This document shows positions 1 to 8,700 of a stretch of 12,010 nucleotides of DNA, piece after piece; positions within the stretch are counted from its first letter, which is position 1; the number at the start of each line of letters is the position of its first letter. The stretch lies in assembly GCA_022425585.1 (NCBI GenBank), contig JAKMFF010000282.1, positions 1 through 12,010 on the forward strand, given 5' to 3'. The notes under the pieces are model-generated. The model did no database searches and had not been told where the DNA came from. It saw only the letters and a program-made list of their open reading frames with translations. Source of the DNA: Candidatus Poseidoniaceae archaeon (lineage in GTDB: Archaea > Thermoplasmatota > Poseidoniia > Poseidoniales > Poseidoniaceae). A program made the position numbers and the translations under genes.

Positions 1-531
1 GCCTTTAGAGGAGAGAAAGAAGGAAGCCTTAGAGATGGCCTAATCCGTAACGGATTTGCTCACTCAGGTCGTGAAACCATGATTAACGGCGAAACTGGAC
101 AGGCTTATCCTGCTGAAATTTTCGTAGGTTGTATCTACTATCAGAGACTACATCACTTGGTAAGTTCCAAGATTCACGCCCGTTCTAGAGGACGTGTGCA
201 AATCTTGACCCGTCAACCAACTGAAGGTCGTGCCCGACAAGGTGGACTGCGATTTGGTGAGATGGAACGTGATTGTCTAATTGCCCACGGTGCATCCATG
301 GTTATCAAAGATAGATTATTGGATGAATCTGACGGTATTGACATGTATGTTTGTGCTCAGTCAGGACACTTGGCATGGTACGATCCCAAAAGGAGAACCT
401 ACGTCAGTCCAATACACGGAGATGGTGCTGAAGTATACAAGGTACAAACATCATACGCTTTCAAGCTGCTACTAGACGAAATGAAGAGTTTAGGTGTGGC
501 CATGAGATTAGAACTGGAGGACAGAAGATGA
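1..531 (+). CDS. rpoB: RNA polymerase subunit B, C-terminal part (partial, 5' end outside window)
   Basis: This is the last 176 residues of the archaeal second-largest RNA polymerase subunit; the frame is open from base 1, so the gene starts upstream and the internal ATG at 79 is not a start. Seen directly: the family signatures YYQRLHHLVSSKIHARSRG, LTRQPTEGRARQGG and LRFGEMERDCLIAHGA, which form the hybrid-binding/anchor and clamp part of the subunit. The C-terminal clamp segment normally holds a CX2C...CX2C zinc site; here the register is kept but the residues are C (352-354), S (361-363), S (406-408) and H (415-417), so zinc binding is doubtful. The stop TGA overlaps the rpoA1 start (ATGA), which implies translational coupling. 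Whether B is a single chain or split into B''/B' upstream cannot be seen. Identification is secure. Confidence 0.97.
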   Translation, partial: AFRGEKEGSLRDGLIRNGFAHSGRETMINGETGQAYPAEIFVGCIYYQRLHHLVSSKIHARSRGRVQILTRQPTEGRARQGGLRFGEMERDCLIAHGASMVIKDRLLDESDGIDMYVCAQSGHLAWYDPKRRTYVSPIHGDGAEVYKVQTSYAFKLLLDEMKSLGVAMRLELEDRR

Positions 532-3500
532 GCAGAATTACCACCCTTATCCCAAAAAGAATTGCTAGTATCCGTTTCGGTTTAATGGACCCTAGTGAAA
601 TTAGAAAAATGTCAGCAGTTGAGGTTAAAACCGCTGATACTTACAAAGACGATGGACACGCTTACCGTCAAGGTTTGATGGACCCGCACATGGGTGTTAT
701 TGAGCCAGGATTGGTATGTCCAACTGATAACTGCAAGTATGACGAAAGCCCAGGGCATTTTGGTCACATACAAATGGAATTACCAGTGATACACATCGGT
801 TTCGTTGGTCTAATAAAAACAGCATTAAAGGCTACATGCAACTCTTGCAGCAAGATTCTATTGCACGATGAAGCAAATACTCACCCTTCTAACCCAGAAC
901 TAAGTGAGCAAGACTTCTACCGCAGCAGAGTTAGAGATATCCAACTCAAGCACGGTGTAGGCTCAACAGAATTTTCTAAGATTATCAAAGAAATCGAGAA
1001 AGTTACTTCAGGAGCCAAGCGTAAGGTCTGTATGCATTGTGGGGCCGCTCAAGGTAAGATTACCCTAGATAAGCCAACTACTTTCAAAGAAAAACTTGAA
1101 ACTCAAGGTAGCGGAAAAGAAACTGAGCGTAAACTCAATCCAAGAGACGTTAGAGAATGGTTGAGCAGTATCCCTGTTGAACATCTAATCTTCATTGGGA
1201 TGGATACCCAAAACAGACCTGAATGGACTGTCTTGAAGGTTCTGCCTGTTCCACCAATTACCGTTAGGCCATCGATTACCCTTGACAGCGGAGACCGCTC
1301 GGAAGACGATTTGACACACAAGTTAGTTGACGTACTACGTATCAACCAGCGATTGCGAGAGAACAGAGATTCTGGAGCTCCTCAACTAATTGTTGAAGAT
1401 CTTTGGGAACTATTACAATACCACGTTACCACTTACTTTGATAACCAAACTTCAGGAATTCCTCCAGCAAGACACCGTTCAGGAAGAACACTGAAAACAC
1501 TAACGCAAAGGCTGAAAGGAAAAGAAGGACGAATCCGCAGTAACTTAACTGGTAAGCGTGTCAACTTCTGTGCCCGTTCAGTAATATCCCCCGACCCATA
1601 CCTTGGAGTCAATGAAGTAGGTGTTCCAGAAAAGATTGCTCGTGAACTAACTGTCCCGATTAGGGTCACCATGAGGAACAGAGAGCAGATGCGTCAAATG
1701 ATTCTGAGAGGTCCCGACGTTCACCCTGGTGTAAACTATATCATCAGAGGAGACAAGAGGAGAGTAAGAATTAATGCAAGAAGTCGTCTAATCAATGCAG
1801 GATTTAGATGTCACAATCCAGAATGTATGGAAGAAACCACCATGCGCCCTGATATTCATCAAGTACTACCTGCGCCCAACTTTTTGCCAGGCTTAGTGAT
1901 AAAGAAAGAAATCAGCAGGTCTGTTGTTGACCCAAGTATCGAGGTTACCAACTATGTCGTGGATGATGATGCAACTATTGCTAACCTTCGTGGTGAAGAC
2001 ATTCATGGCAATCCATTAGAGAAGGATGATCCAAGAGCAGCATTACACTATAGATGGATGTGGGAATTAGAACAACTAGACAAAGTCAATCCTGAACCAC
2101 TACCTGAACATTTGGATGTTACATGTCCGCATTGTGGCAGTCCAGAAGACCCAATCTATGGCGAGAGGACTGGTATTGAAGATAGACTTTCAACTTATGA
2201 CCGTGATGGCAATCCAAAACCAGGTATGCTCGTTGAGCGTCACTTGATTGATGGAGATGTAGCAATTTTCAATCGACAACCGTCTCTACACAGAATGTCA
2301 ATGATGGTTCACGAAGTAAGAGTTATGCAAGGTCATACTTTCAGATTTAATCTGGCAGTTTGTACACCATATAACGCTGATTTTGACGGTGATGAAATGA
2401 ATCTCCACGTTATTCAATCTGAAGAAGCAAGAGCTGAAGCAAAAATACTGATGCGTGTCCAAGAACATATACTAACCCCAAGATATGGTGGTGCGGTTAT
2501 TGGCGGTATCCACGACCACATTTCTGGTGCTTATCTGCTATCAAGACCCGGAACGCTAATTCGTGTTGAATATGGCCTGGAAATGCTTGGTAACATTGGG
2601 TGGACTGGTAAACTACCAGAAATCGTCAAGGATGAAAACGGTAAAGATTGTTTCCGTGGACAAGATATCATTTCTTTGATTATCCCAGATAATATCCACT
2701 TGAGATTCAGAAGTCGTTCGAATGATGATGTTGTAGTCAGAGAGGGAGGTGTCGAAGGAACTCTAGATAAGAGAGCGATTGGCGCTGAAGATGGAAGATT
2801 GCTAGACGCAATTGTTCAAACCAATGGACCTGAAAAAGGTGCTAAATTCTTGGATGAATTTACACAACTTTCCATTGCTGCATGTACTGCACTTGGATTT
2901 ACTACTGGTATTGACGATGAAGATTTATCCCCCGAATCCCTTGCTGCAATTGAAAAAGCGAATGCTGATGCAAGAACCCTTGTTGAAGAGGAACTTGCTG
3001 CATTTGGTAAAGACGGTAAAGGCTACGAAACAAGACCGGGCAGAACTCCAAGAGAGACTCTAGAAGAGAATATCATGGTAATGCTAGACGAAGGAAAGCA
3101 AAAGGCTGGTGACATTGCTAAGGATGAATTGAATCAATCTGGTTCGACAAATGCTGCGGTGAATATGGCTATATCGGGTGCAAGAGGTTCTATGGACAAC
3201 TTGACTATGATGGCTGGTTCAATTGGTCAAGCAAAGGTTCGTGGAAAGCGACTAGAAAGAGGTTACAATGACAGAGTTCTAGCTCACTTCAAGCGTGGCG
3301 GACGCGGTGCTTTGGATAGAGGATTTATCTCTAATTCATTCAAGCGTGGTCTTGAGCCAACCGAGTTCTTTATGTTGTCAGTTTCAGGAAGAGAATCTTT
3401 AGTCGATACAGCGGTTCGTACTGCAAAATCAGGATATATGCAAAGAAGACTGATCAATGCTATGGATGACTTGAAAGTTTACGACGATGAGATGTTATCA

Positions 3501-3728
3501 GTGCGAAATACTGCTAACAGAATTATTCAGTTTAGCTACGGTGAAGACGGAATTGATCCATCTAGAGGTGTACATGGTTCTCCATTCAACATTGATGTAA
3601 TAGTCGATGAAGCACTAGGAACCGAAGGTGCAACTGTTGTAGAAAGAAAATCACGAGAGCGAGACGAGAAAGAAGAGGACATGGGTGCTTGGGAATTCGA
3701 GGCTGAAGCAGAAGGAGGCGAGAACTGA
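528..3728 (+). CDS. rpoA1: RNA polymerase subunit A' (largest subunit, N-terminal part)
   Basis: Catalytic largest subunit, N-terminal half, of the archaeal transcription enzyme. Seen: the Mg-binding loop NADFDGD at residues 616-622 (D618, D620, D622), the [13 protein letters not shown] active-site strand at 581-593, the [18 protein letters not shown] switch/rudder region near 330-347, and a bridge helix near 945-980. The start ATG at 528 has GGAGG at 516-520, 7 nt upstream. The protein is 1066 residues, whereas archaeal A' is usually about 870-910. Most of the excess is an insertion at about residues 418-565 carrying CX4C (C428, C433) and CX2C (C533, C536). The first clamp zinc site is degenerate (C64, D67, S74, H77), but the second, C104/C107 with C168/C171, is intact. 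The bridge hinge reads SGRES instead of the usual GGREG. The C-terminus ends in an acidic tail. It is coupled to rpoB upstream and rpoA2 downstream. Confidence 0.97.
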   Translation: MSRITTLIPKRIASIRFGLMDPSEIRKMSAVEVKTADTYKDDGHAYRQGLMDPHMGVIEPGLVCPTDNCKYDESPGHFGHIQMELPVIHIGFVGLIKTALKATCNSCSKILLHDEANTHPSNPELSEQDFYRSRVRDIQLKHGVGSTEFSKIIKEIEKVTSGAKRKVCMHCGAAQGKITLDKPTTFKEKLETQGSGKETERKLNPRDVREWLSSIPVEHLIFIGMDTQNRPEWTVLKVLPVPPITVRPSITLDSGDRSEDDLTHKLVDVLRINQRLRENRDSGAPQLIVEDLWELLQYHVTTYFDNQTSGIPPARHRSGRTLKTLTQRLKGKEGRIRSNLTGKRVNFCARSVISPDPYLGVNEVGVPEKIARELTVPIRVTMRNREQMRQMILRGPDVHPGVNYIIRGDKRRVRINARSRLINAGFRCHNPECMEETTMRPDIHQVLPAPNFLPGLVIKKEISRSVVDPSIEVTNYVVDDDATIANLRGEDIHGNPLEKDDPRAALHYRWMWELEQLDKVNPEPLPEHLDVTCPHCGSPEDPIYGERTGIEDRLSTYDRDGNPKPGMLVERHLIDGDVAIFNRQPSLHRMSMMVHEVRVMQGHTFRFNLAVCTPYNADFDGDEMNLHVIQSEEARAEAKILMRVQEHILTPRYGGAVIGGIHDHISGAYLLSRPGTLIRVEYGLEMLGNIGWTGKLPEIVKDENGKDCFRGQDIISLIIPDNIHLRFRSRSNDDVVVREGGVEGTLDKRAIGAEDGRLLDAIVQTNGPEKGAKFLDEFTQLSIAACTALGFTTGIDDEDLSPESLAAIEKANADARTLVEEELAAFGKDGKGYETRPGRTPRETLEENIMVMLDEGKQKAGDIAKDELNQSGSTNAAVNMAISGARGSMDNLTMMAGSIGQAKVRGKRLERGYNDRVLAHFKRGGRGALDRGFISNSFKRGLEPTEFFMLSVSGRESLVDTAVRTAKSGYMQRRLINAMDDLKVYDDEMLSVRNTANRIIQFSYGEDGIDPSRGVHGSPFNIDVIVDEALGTEGATVVERKSRERDEKEEDMGAWEFEAEAEGGEN
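1779..2222 (+). other. Insertion with CX4C and CX2C pairs inside RpoA'
   Basis: Residues ~418-565 of A' separate two segments that in most archaeal and eukaryotic largest subunits are only about 20 residues apart: the strand ending in RRVRINA and the strand [20 protein letters not shown]. The inserted stretch holds C428-X4-C433 and, about 100 residues later, C533-X2-C536, enough for one four-cysteine zinc site. Between them lies a mixed hydrophobic/charged segment with an acidic patch and a WMWELEQLD helix-like stretch. By comparison with yeast Rpb1 the position corresponds to the dock, near the RNA exit and the TFIIB/TFB zinc-ribbon site. The boundaries are my estimate from remembered family alignments. 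Zinc binding is inferred. Confidence 0.75.
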
Positions 3729-5299
3729 TGGTAGTAAAGAGTGCAACCAAGAAGAAACTAATGGACCTAGGAATCGATGAGAATTTTGCTCATATTCTTG
3801 CAGATGACCGCAAGTGGGACGATGTCAAGATATTGCCAGCAGAAAACATTGCTCAAATCTGTGAAACCGATTCAGAAACCGCCGGTAAAATCAAAGGAAT
3901 TATTGATGGTGCAAACCAAAAAAATAAGCTAGCCAACAATGAAGCAATCGGCCCGGTAACTTCGGTCAGACTAAGTCGAACTGGTCGAAAATCCAGAGCA
4001 AGGTCGAGAGTCAAATCAACTGCTGAGATTGATACTTACAATTCTGAAGCAAAATTGAATGGATTAGAGGATCCGCTATGTGAAGACCCTGTGTACAAAT
4101 CTCTGGTGTCTGCAGTTGAGGATTCTGGTTCTCGCAGGTTTACTAACAGAATCTTCCATGACTTGACCGTGGCAATTCACGCAAGAGGCAAGAACAAAAT
4201 CACCAAGCCACAAGCGAAAAAAGTAGTGCAAGAAGCTATTTTTGCGTTGAAGAGAGCCAGTATTGACCCATATGAAGCAGCAGGAATCATTACTGCTCAA
4301 TCTATTGGGGAACCGGGAACTCAGATGACAATGCGTACTTTCCACTACGCTGGTGTTGCAACTGTTAACGTAACACAAGGTCTTCCTAGAATTATTGAAA
4401 TTGTTGATGCTAGAAAAGTACCTCAAACACCAACGATGACCATTAGGTTAGCCGGTGACAAGAGAACTTCTGCTGAAGAAGCACAAAAATTAGCGGCTTC
4501 CATCGAAGTAACCACGACTGTTAACATCGCGACCCTAGAAACCGACGTTGCTCAAAGGAGATTGGTTTTGAAGCTTAACAAGTCTAACCTGAAGCAAAAG
4601 AACATGACTGGTGCTGAAGTTAAAGATAAATTAGAACAAGCAACCAGACTGTTGGTTCAAGCTGATAAAGATAAGAATCCCGGCAAACTTACCATGATTC
4701 CTGGAGTTCACTCTGAGGAAGACTTGGCAGACTTAGCAGAAAACCCCCCATCTTACACAATGTTACTACAACTTGAAGAAAAAATTCGTGACTTGAGATT
4801 GAAGGGTATTCCAAATGTCGAGCGAGCAAATGTTCAACTTGATGATAAAACAGGTGAATATTATCTCTCAACAATCGGCTCAAATCTGTCAAGAGTGAGT
4901 GAAATTGAAACAATTGACAGAAGTAGAACCTATACTAATAATATTATTGAAATTTATGAATACCTTGGTATTGAAGCTGCAAGGCAAGCAATCGTTAACG
5001 AATTACAAGCAACCCTTGATGGCGCTAGACTAGAAGTAGACGTTAGACATCTATTACTTGTTGCAGATGTCATGACATCTGAAGGTGAAGTTAGAGCAAT
5101 TGGCCGACATGGTGTGTCTGGAACAAAGCACAGTATTCTAGCCCGTGCTGCATTCGAAGTTACCGTTAACCACCTTTTGAAGGCGGGTATTATTGGTGAA
5201 AGAGATCAACTAACCGGTGTTGCAGAGAACATTATTGTTGGTCAACCAATTTCATTGGGAACTGGTAGTGTAGAATTGTACTACATCCCTGAAGAGTGA
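3728..5299 (+). CDS. rpoA2: RNA polymerase subunit A'' (largest subunit, C-terminal part)
   Basis: C-terminal part of the archaeal largest RNA polymerase subunit, carrying the trigger loop. Seen: [19 protein letters not shown] beginning near residue 186, with trigger-loop His at 206 in FHYAG; then [14 protein letters not shown]; and the C-terminal cleft/clamp block [16 protein letters not shown] through [19 protein letters not shown] to [10 protein letters not shown]. The ATG at 3728 overlaps the rpoA1 stop (TGATG) and has GGAGG at 3714-3718, 9 nt upstream. The protein is 523 residues against a usual ~390. The excess is mainly N-terminal: residues 1-60 look like a helix-hairpin-helix unit (KKLMDLGID ... 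[11 protein letters not shown]), followed by a basic linker rich in R/K/S at ~78-97, before the canonical sequence begins near residue 116. Identity is certain; the function of the extension is unknown. Confidence 0.97.
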   Translation: MVVKSATKKKLMDLGIDENFAHILADDRKWDDVKILPAENIAQICETDSETAGKIKGIIDGANQKNKLANNEAIGPVTSVRLSRTGRKSRARSRVKSTAEIDTYNSEAKLNGLEDPLCEDPVYKSLVSAVEDSGSRRFTNRIFHDLTVAIHARGKNKITKPQAKKVVQEAIFALKRASIDPYEAAGIITAQSIGEPGTQMTMRTFHYAGVATVNVTQGLPRIIEIVDARKVPQTPTMTIRLAGDKRTSAEEAQKLAASIEVTTTVNIATLETDVAQRRLVLKLNKSNLKQKNMTGAEVKDKLEQATRLLVQADKDKNPGKLTMIPGVHSEEDLADLAENPPSYTMLLQLEEKIRDLRLKGIPNVERANVQLDDKTGEYYLSTIGSNLSRVSEIETIDRSRTYTNNIIEIYEYLGIEAARQAIVNELQATLDGARLEVDVRHLLLVADVMTSEGEVRAIGRHGVSGTKHSILARAAFEVTVNHLLKAGIIGERDQLTGVAENIIVGQPISLGTGSVELYYIPEE

Positions 5300-5343
5300 T
5301 ATAATCAACCATGAGAAACAATGTGGAGTATGGAGAGAAAAAT

Positions 5344-5643
5344 ATGGATTTAAGTAGACAATTGAAAAACGCAATATCAACAGGTAAACTGTTATTTGGA
5401 CAAAGACAAGCAATAGACGCATGTGCATCTGGTGAAGCTAAATTGATTATTCTAGCAGCAAACTGCCCTGAGGATTACATTAATGCATTGCATGCAAACC
5501 ATCCAAGTGTCATAAAGCATAGAGCAAATCTGGTCAATCGTGAACTTGGAATTGCATGTGGTAAGCCATTTGCAGTATCAACAATTACCGTGTTAGAAGG
5601 CGGAGATAGTGAAATACTTTCTCTAGATTCAAACATCGAATGA
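5344..5643 (+). CDS. rpl30e: Ribosomal protein L30e
   Basis: Small L7Ae/L30e-family RNA-binding protein of the large ribosomal subunit, 99 residues. Seen: MDLSRQLKNAISTGKLLFG at the N-terminus, the AKLIILAANCPEDYINAL core that forms the central strand and helix of the fold, and the C-terminal GIACGKPFAVSTITVLEGGDS block typical of L30e. The start is placed at the ATG at 5344 rather than the in-frame ATG at 5311: family members begin MDL, and GGAG at 5332-5335 lies 8 nt before 5344, while nothing like a ribosome binding site precedes 5311. It follows rpoA2 by 44 bp, the usual archaeal order. In many archaea nusA and the rps12-rps7-EF1A genes come next; here they do not. Confidence 0.93.
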   Translation: MDLSRQLKNAISTGKLLFGQRQAIDACASGEAKLIILAANCPEDYINALHANHPSVIKHRANLVNRELGIACGKPFAVSTITVLEGGDSEILSLDSNIE

Positions 5644-5713
5644 TTGTTAAACTAGAAACCAAATAGGGAAGGATTCATTTCCTTCGCATTACTAGGACAT
5701 ATAGGGCAAGCCT

Positions 5714-8700
5714 ATGGCAAGTAAAAAACTTGGAAAATCAATTTCTGCATACGTGCTAATAATCGTGCTTATTATTGGTTCTTTTTCAGCGGTAGACCAA
5801 AATGAAAAATCTACCAACAATCAATTATTTGAGGATAATTCGGATATCCTACCCAAGATGTTCAGTCAGAGAAACTCAAATGATTGGTCAGCATCTGCAT
5901 CTGCAGCCAATCCTGCAGTACTCAATTCTATAGATTCTTCCCCCAGTAATGAATTGGTTGTAGCTGGAATAATTAGTGGTTCCACAACCATGTCAATGGG
6001 TTCTGCGTCAATTACCTCTGGACAATATATTGAGCCATGGATTGCCAAATCAGATGTTAATGGTAATTGGCAATGGATAGAACAAGTTTCCATCACTGGT
6101 GCCTCACAGTATGCTGAAGCAACCATAAACGATATTGCCGTAGCATCAAATGGCGATATCTTTGCAACCGGCATGTTTTATGATACAATTTCTTTTGGTA
6201 GTATTACTTTGACTTCAACAGGATATTGGGATTGCTGGACTGCTAAAATTTCTCCAAACGGTCAATGGCAGTGGGCTCAATCACTAAACGGCGATGGAGA
6301 TTATGACGGTGTTACCGTTAATACTCTAGATGTAGTATACGGAACATCAATCACTACTGATTCTAATAATGATCCGATTATTGGTGGTTGGTTTTTAGGT
6401 AATACCGATGTTGGTGTAGCTGCCGATACAGGTGCGCAGAATGGTGACGACATTGAGATATTTGTTGCCAAGTACTCTAATTCAGGTAACTTGCAATGGT
6501 CTGACGTTGCAAGAGGTCAAGGGGCTCAAGAAGTAAATAGTATGGTTGTTGACTCAAGTAATAGTATTTGGATTTCGACAAATTTTGAGGTTAGTATGAC
6601 ATTTGGTAGTGTAGTAGCCAATGCTGGTATCAATGAGATTCCAGTAGGTATCGCTAAGATCAGCCAATCTGGTAGTTGGCAATCTGCTTACGCCACTACT
6701 GGAAGTGGCTCGGCGACAGTAACCGATTTCTCAATTGATGGACAAAATAATTTGTTAATGTCAGGAGTTTATTCAGGGTCTATCAACCTAGGTAGTTCTC
6801 TGACAAGTGCCGGGCAAAGCGATGCTTTCGCAGCAAGTATGTCTTCAACTGGTTCTTGGAATTGGGCTAAATCAGTTGGTGGAACGAGTTTTGATTCAGG
6901 GTCAGGGATTGAATATGATTCAAACACTGGTTATACAATACTCGGGCTATCATCACAAAGTTCATTTTCTTTTAGCAGTCAAACATTTAACACAAGAGGG
7001 TACAACGATTCTGTAATTGTAACCTTTGGTCCTAATGGGAATCCAGTTGCCTTATTCGATGCGGGAAGTTCTGCTGATGATGCAGTTTCAGGTATTGCCT
7101 TGTTAGGTAACGGAGCATTAGCAGTAGGCGGTAACTACAACGGAACTATTGATTTTGGTACTTCGACTGCTCAAAGTCAGACGACTTCAGTATTGATGCC
7201 GTATGTTTGGCTTACAGAAACCATAGCAGTGTTAGATGCCGACGGTGATGGAGTTGCAGACGAAGATGATAATTGTCCAAACACTGCTAATCCTGGTCAG
7301 GAAAACACCGATCTTGATTCTGAGGGTGATGCTTGTGATTCTGATGATGATAACGATGGGATTACAGATAATTTCCCAGATAACTGTCCAAGAAATAGCC
7401 AAACTGGCTGGACTAGTACTAGAGATTTCAACGACCCTCCTAGTTCTACTGATTGGGATAATGATGGTTGTAAAGATGACCATCCAGAGGATAATGATGA
7501 TGATAATGATGGAGTATTAGATGTAGACGATACTTGCCCAAGAACCTCGTTTAACCCCCCTAGGCCAACATGGATTTCTGAACCTGGAACTGATATGGAT
7601 GGAGATGGCTGCCGTGATAGCGATGAGGATTTGAATGATGATGGAGATGCCTTTGATGACTCATTTGATGACTGTCCAACATATTACGGTACGTCTACTC
7701 AAGGAGAACAGGGCTGTGCTGATTCAGATCAAGACACTTGGTCTGACAATAGCGACACATGTCCTTTGCAACCAGGTAATTCAACAGAAAATGGCAAAAT
7801 TGCTTGTCTTGATTCTGATGGTGATGGATGGGCAAATGTAGATGATGCTTTTGATTATGAACCATCTCAATGGATTGATTCTGATGGTGATGGATTTGGA
7901 GACAACTCAGCAGGTCTTAACCCAGATGATTGTGTCGATACATCTGGTGATTCTCTTTATGACCGTCTAGGTTGTTACGACTTTGATGGTGATGGCTACT
8001 CTAACCCTGAAGGGAATTGGGATTCTGGTAATGGGGCTGATGCCTTCCCGCAAAACCCCCTGCAGTGGTCTGATTTTGATGGTGACGGATTAGGTGACAA
8101 TTGGGGTAACCTTTCATGGACAGACCGTCCTGAAGGGTGGCCTGGTCAATATGTAGAATCAATTGCCGAAAATGAACAGGACACCTGTCCCTTACAGTTT
8201 GGTAATTCAAACCAAAATGGAGCATATGGATGTCCAGACCTAGATGGTGATGGTTGGTATGATGCAATTGACAGTTTCATCAATGAACCCAGCCAATGGG
8301 CGGATTCTGATGGAGATGGGTTTGGTGATAACTTAGATGGTTTCAACGGAGATTATTGTAAAGATATCGCTGGTGATTCTACCGAAGACCGCAAGGGTTG
8401 TATTGACAGCGACAGTGATGGGTACTCGGATACAGATGAATTCTGGACAAAATATAGTGGTGGAGATGTTTTTGCACAAGATGCAACACAATGGTCTGAT
8501 ATTGATGGTGATGGATATGGGGATAATCCTGGTTACCCCTTGTCAGACGATTGTATAGAAGTTGCCGGTGACTCTTCAGTGGATCGAATTGGGTGCTCAG
8601 ATTTTGACTCAGATGGCTTTTCTGACCCAACAAGTGAGTGGAATCTAACTTCAGGTGCGGATGCTTGTCCGAGTGTGATTGGTAATTCAACCAATGATCG

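Noticed and set aside
3720..3735. Possible frameshift splitting one large RNA polymerase subunit into two
   Set aside because: The A'/A'' split is normal in archaea, and rpoA2 has its own ribosome binding site.
5297..5306. TGATATAATC after rpoA2, resembling a TATA or bacterial -10 box
   Set aside because: Within a tight operon and not at a useful distance from the rpl30e start that the ribosome binding site supports.
5311..5343. Upstream in-frame ATG that would extend L30e by 11 residues
   Set aside because: No ribosome binding site before it, and the family begins at the MDL encoded at 5344.
5668..5685. GAAGGA-TTCATT-TCCTTC hairpin between rpl30e and the surface-protein gene
   Set aside because: Only 6 bp with no U-tract; expected by chance in a gap this size and not clearly a terminator.
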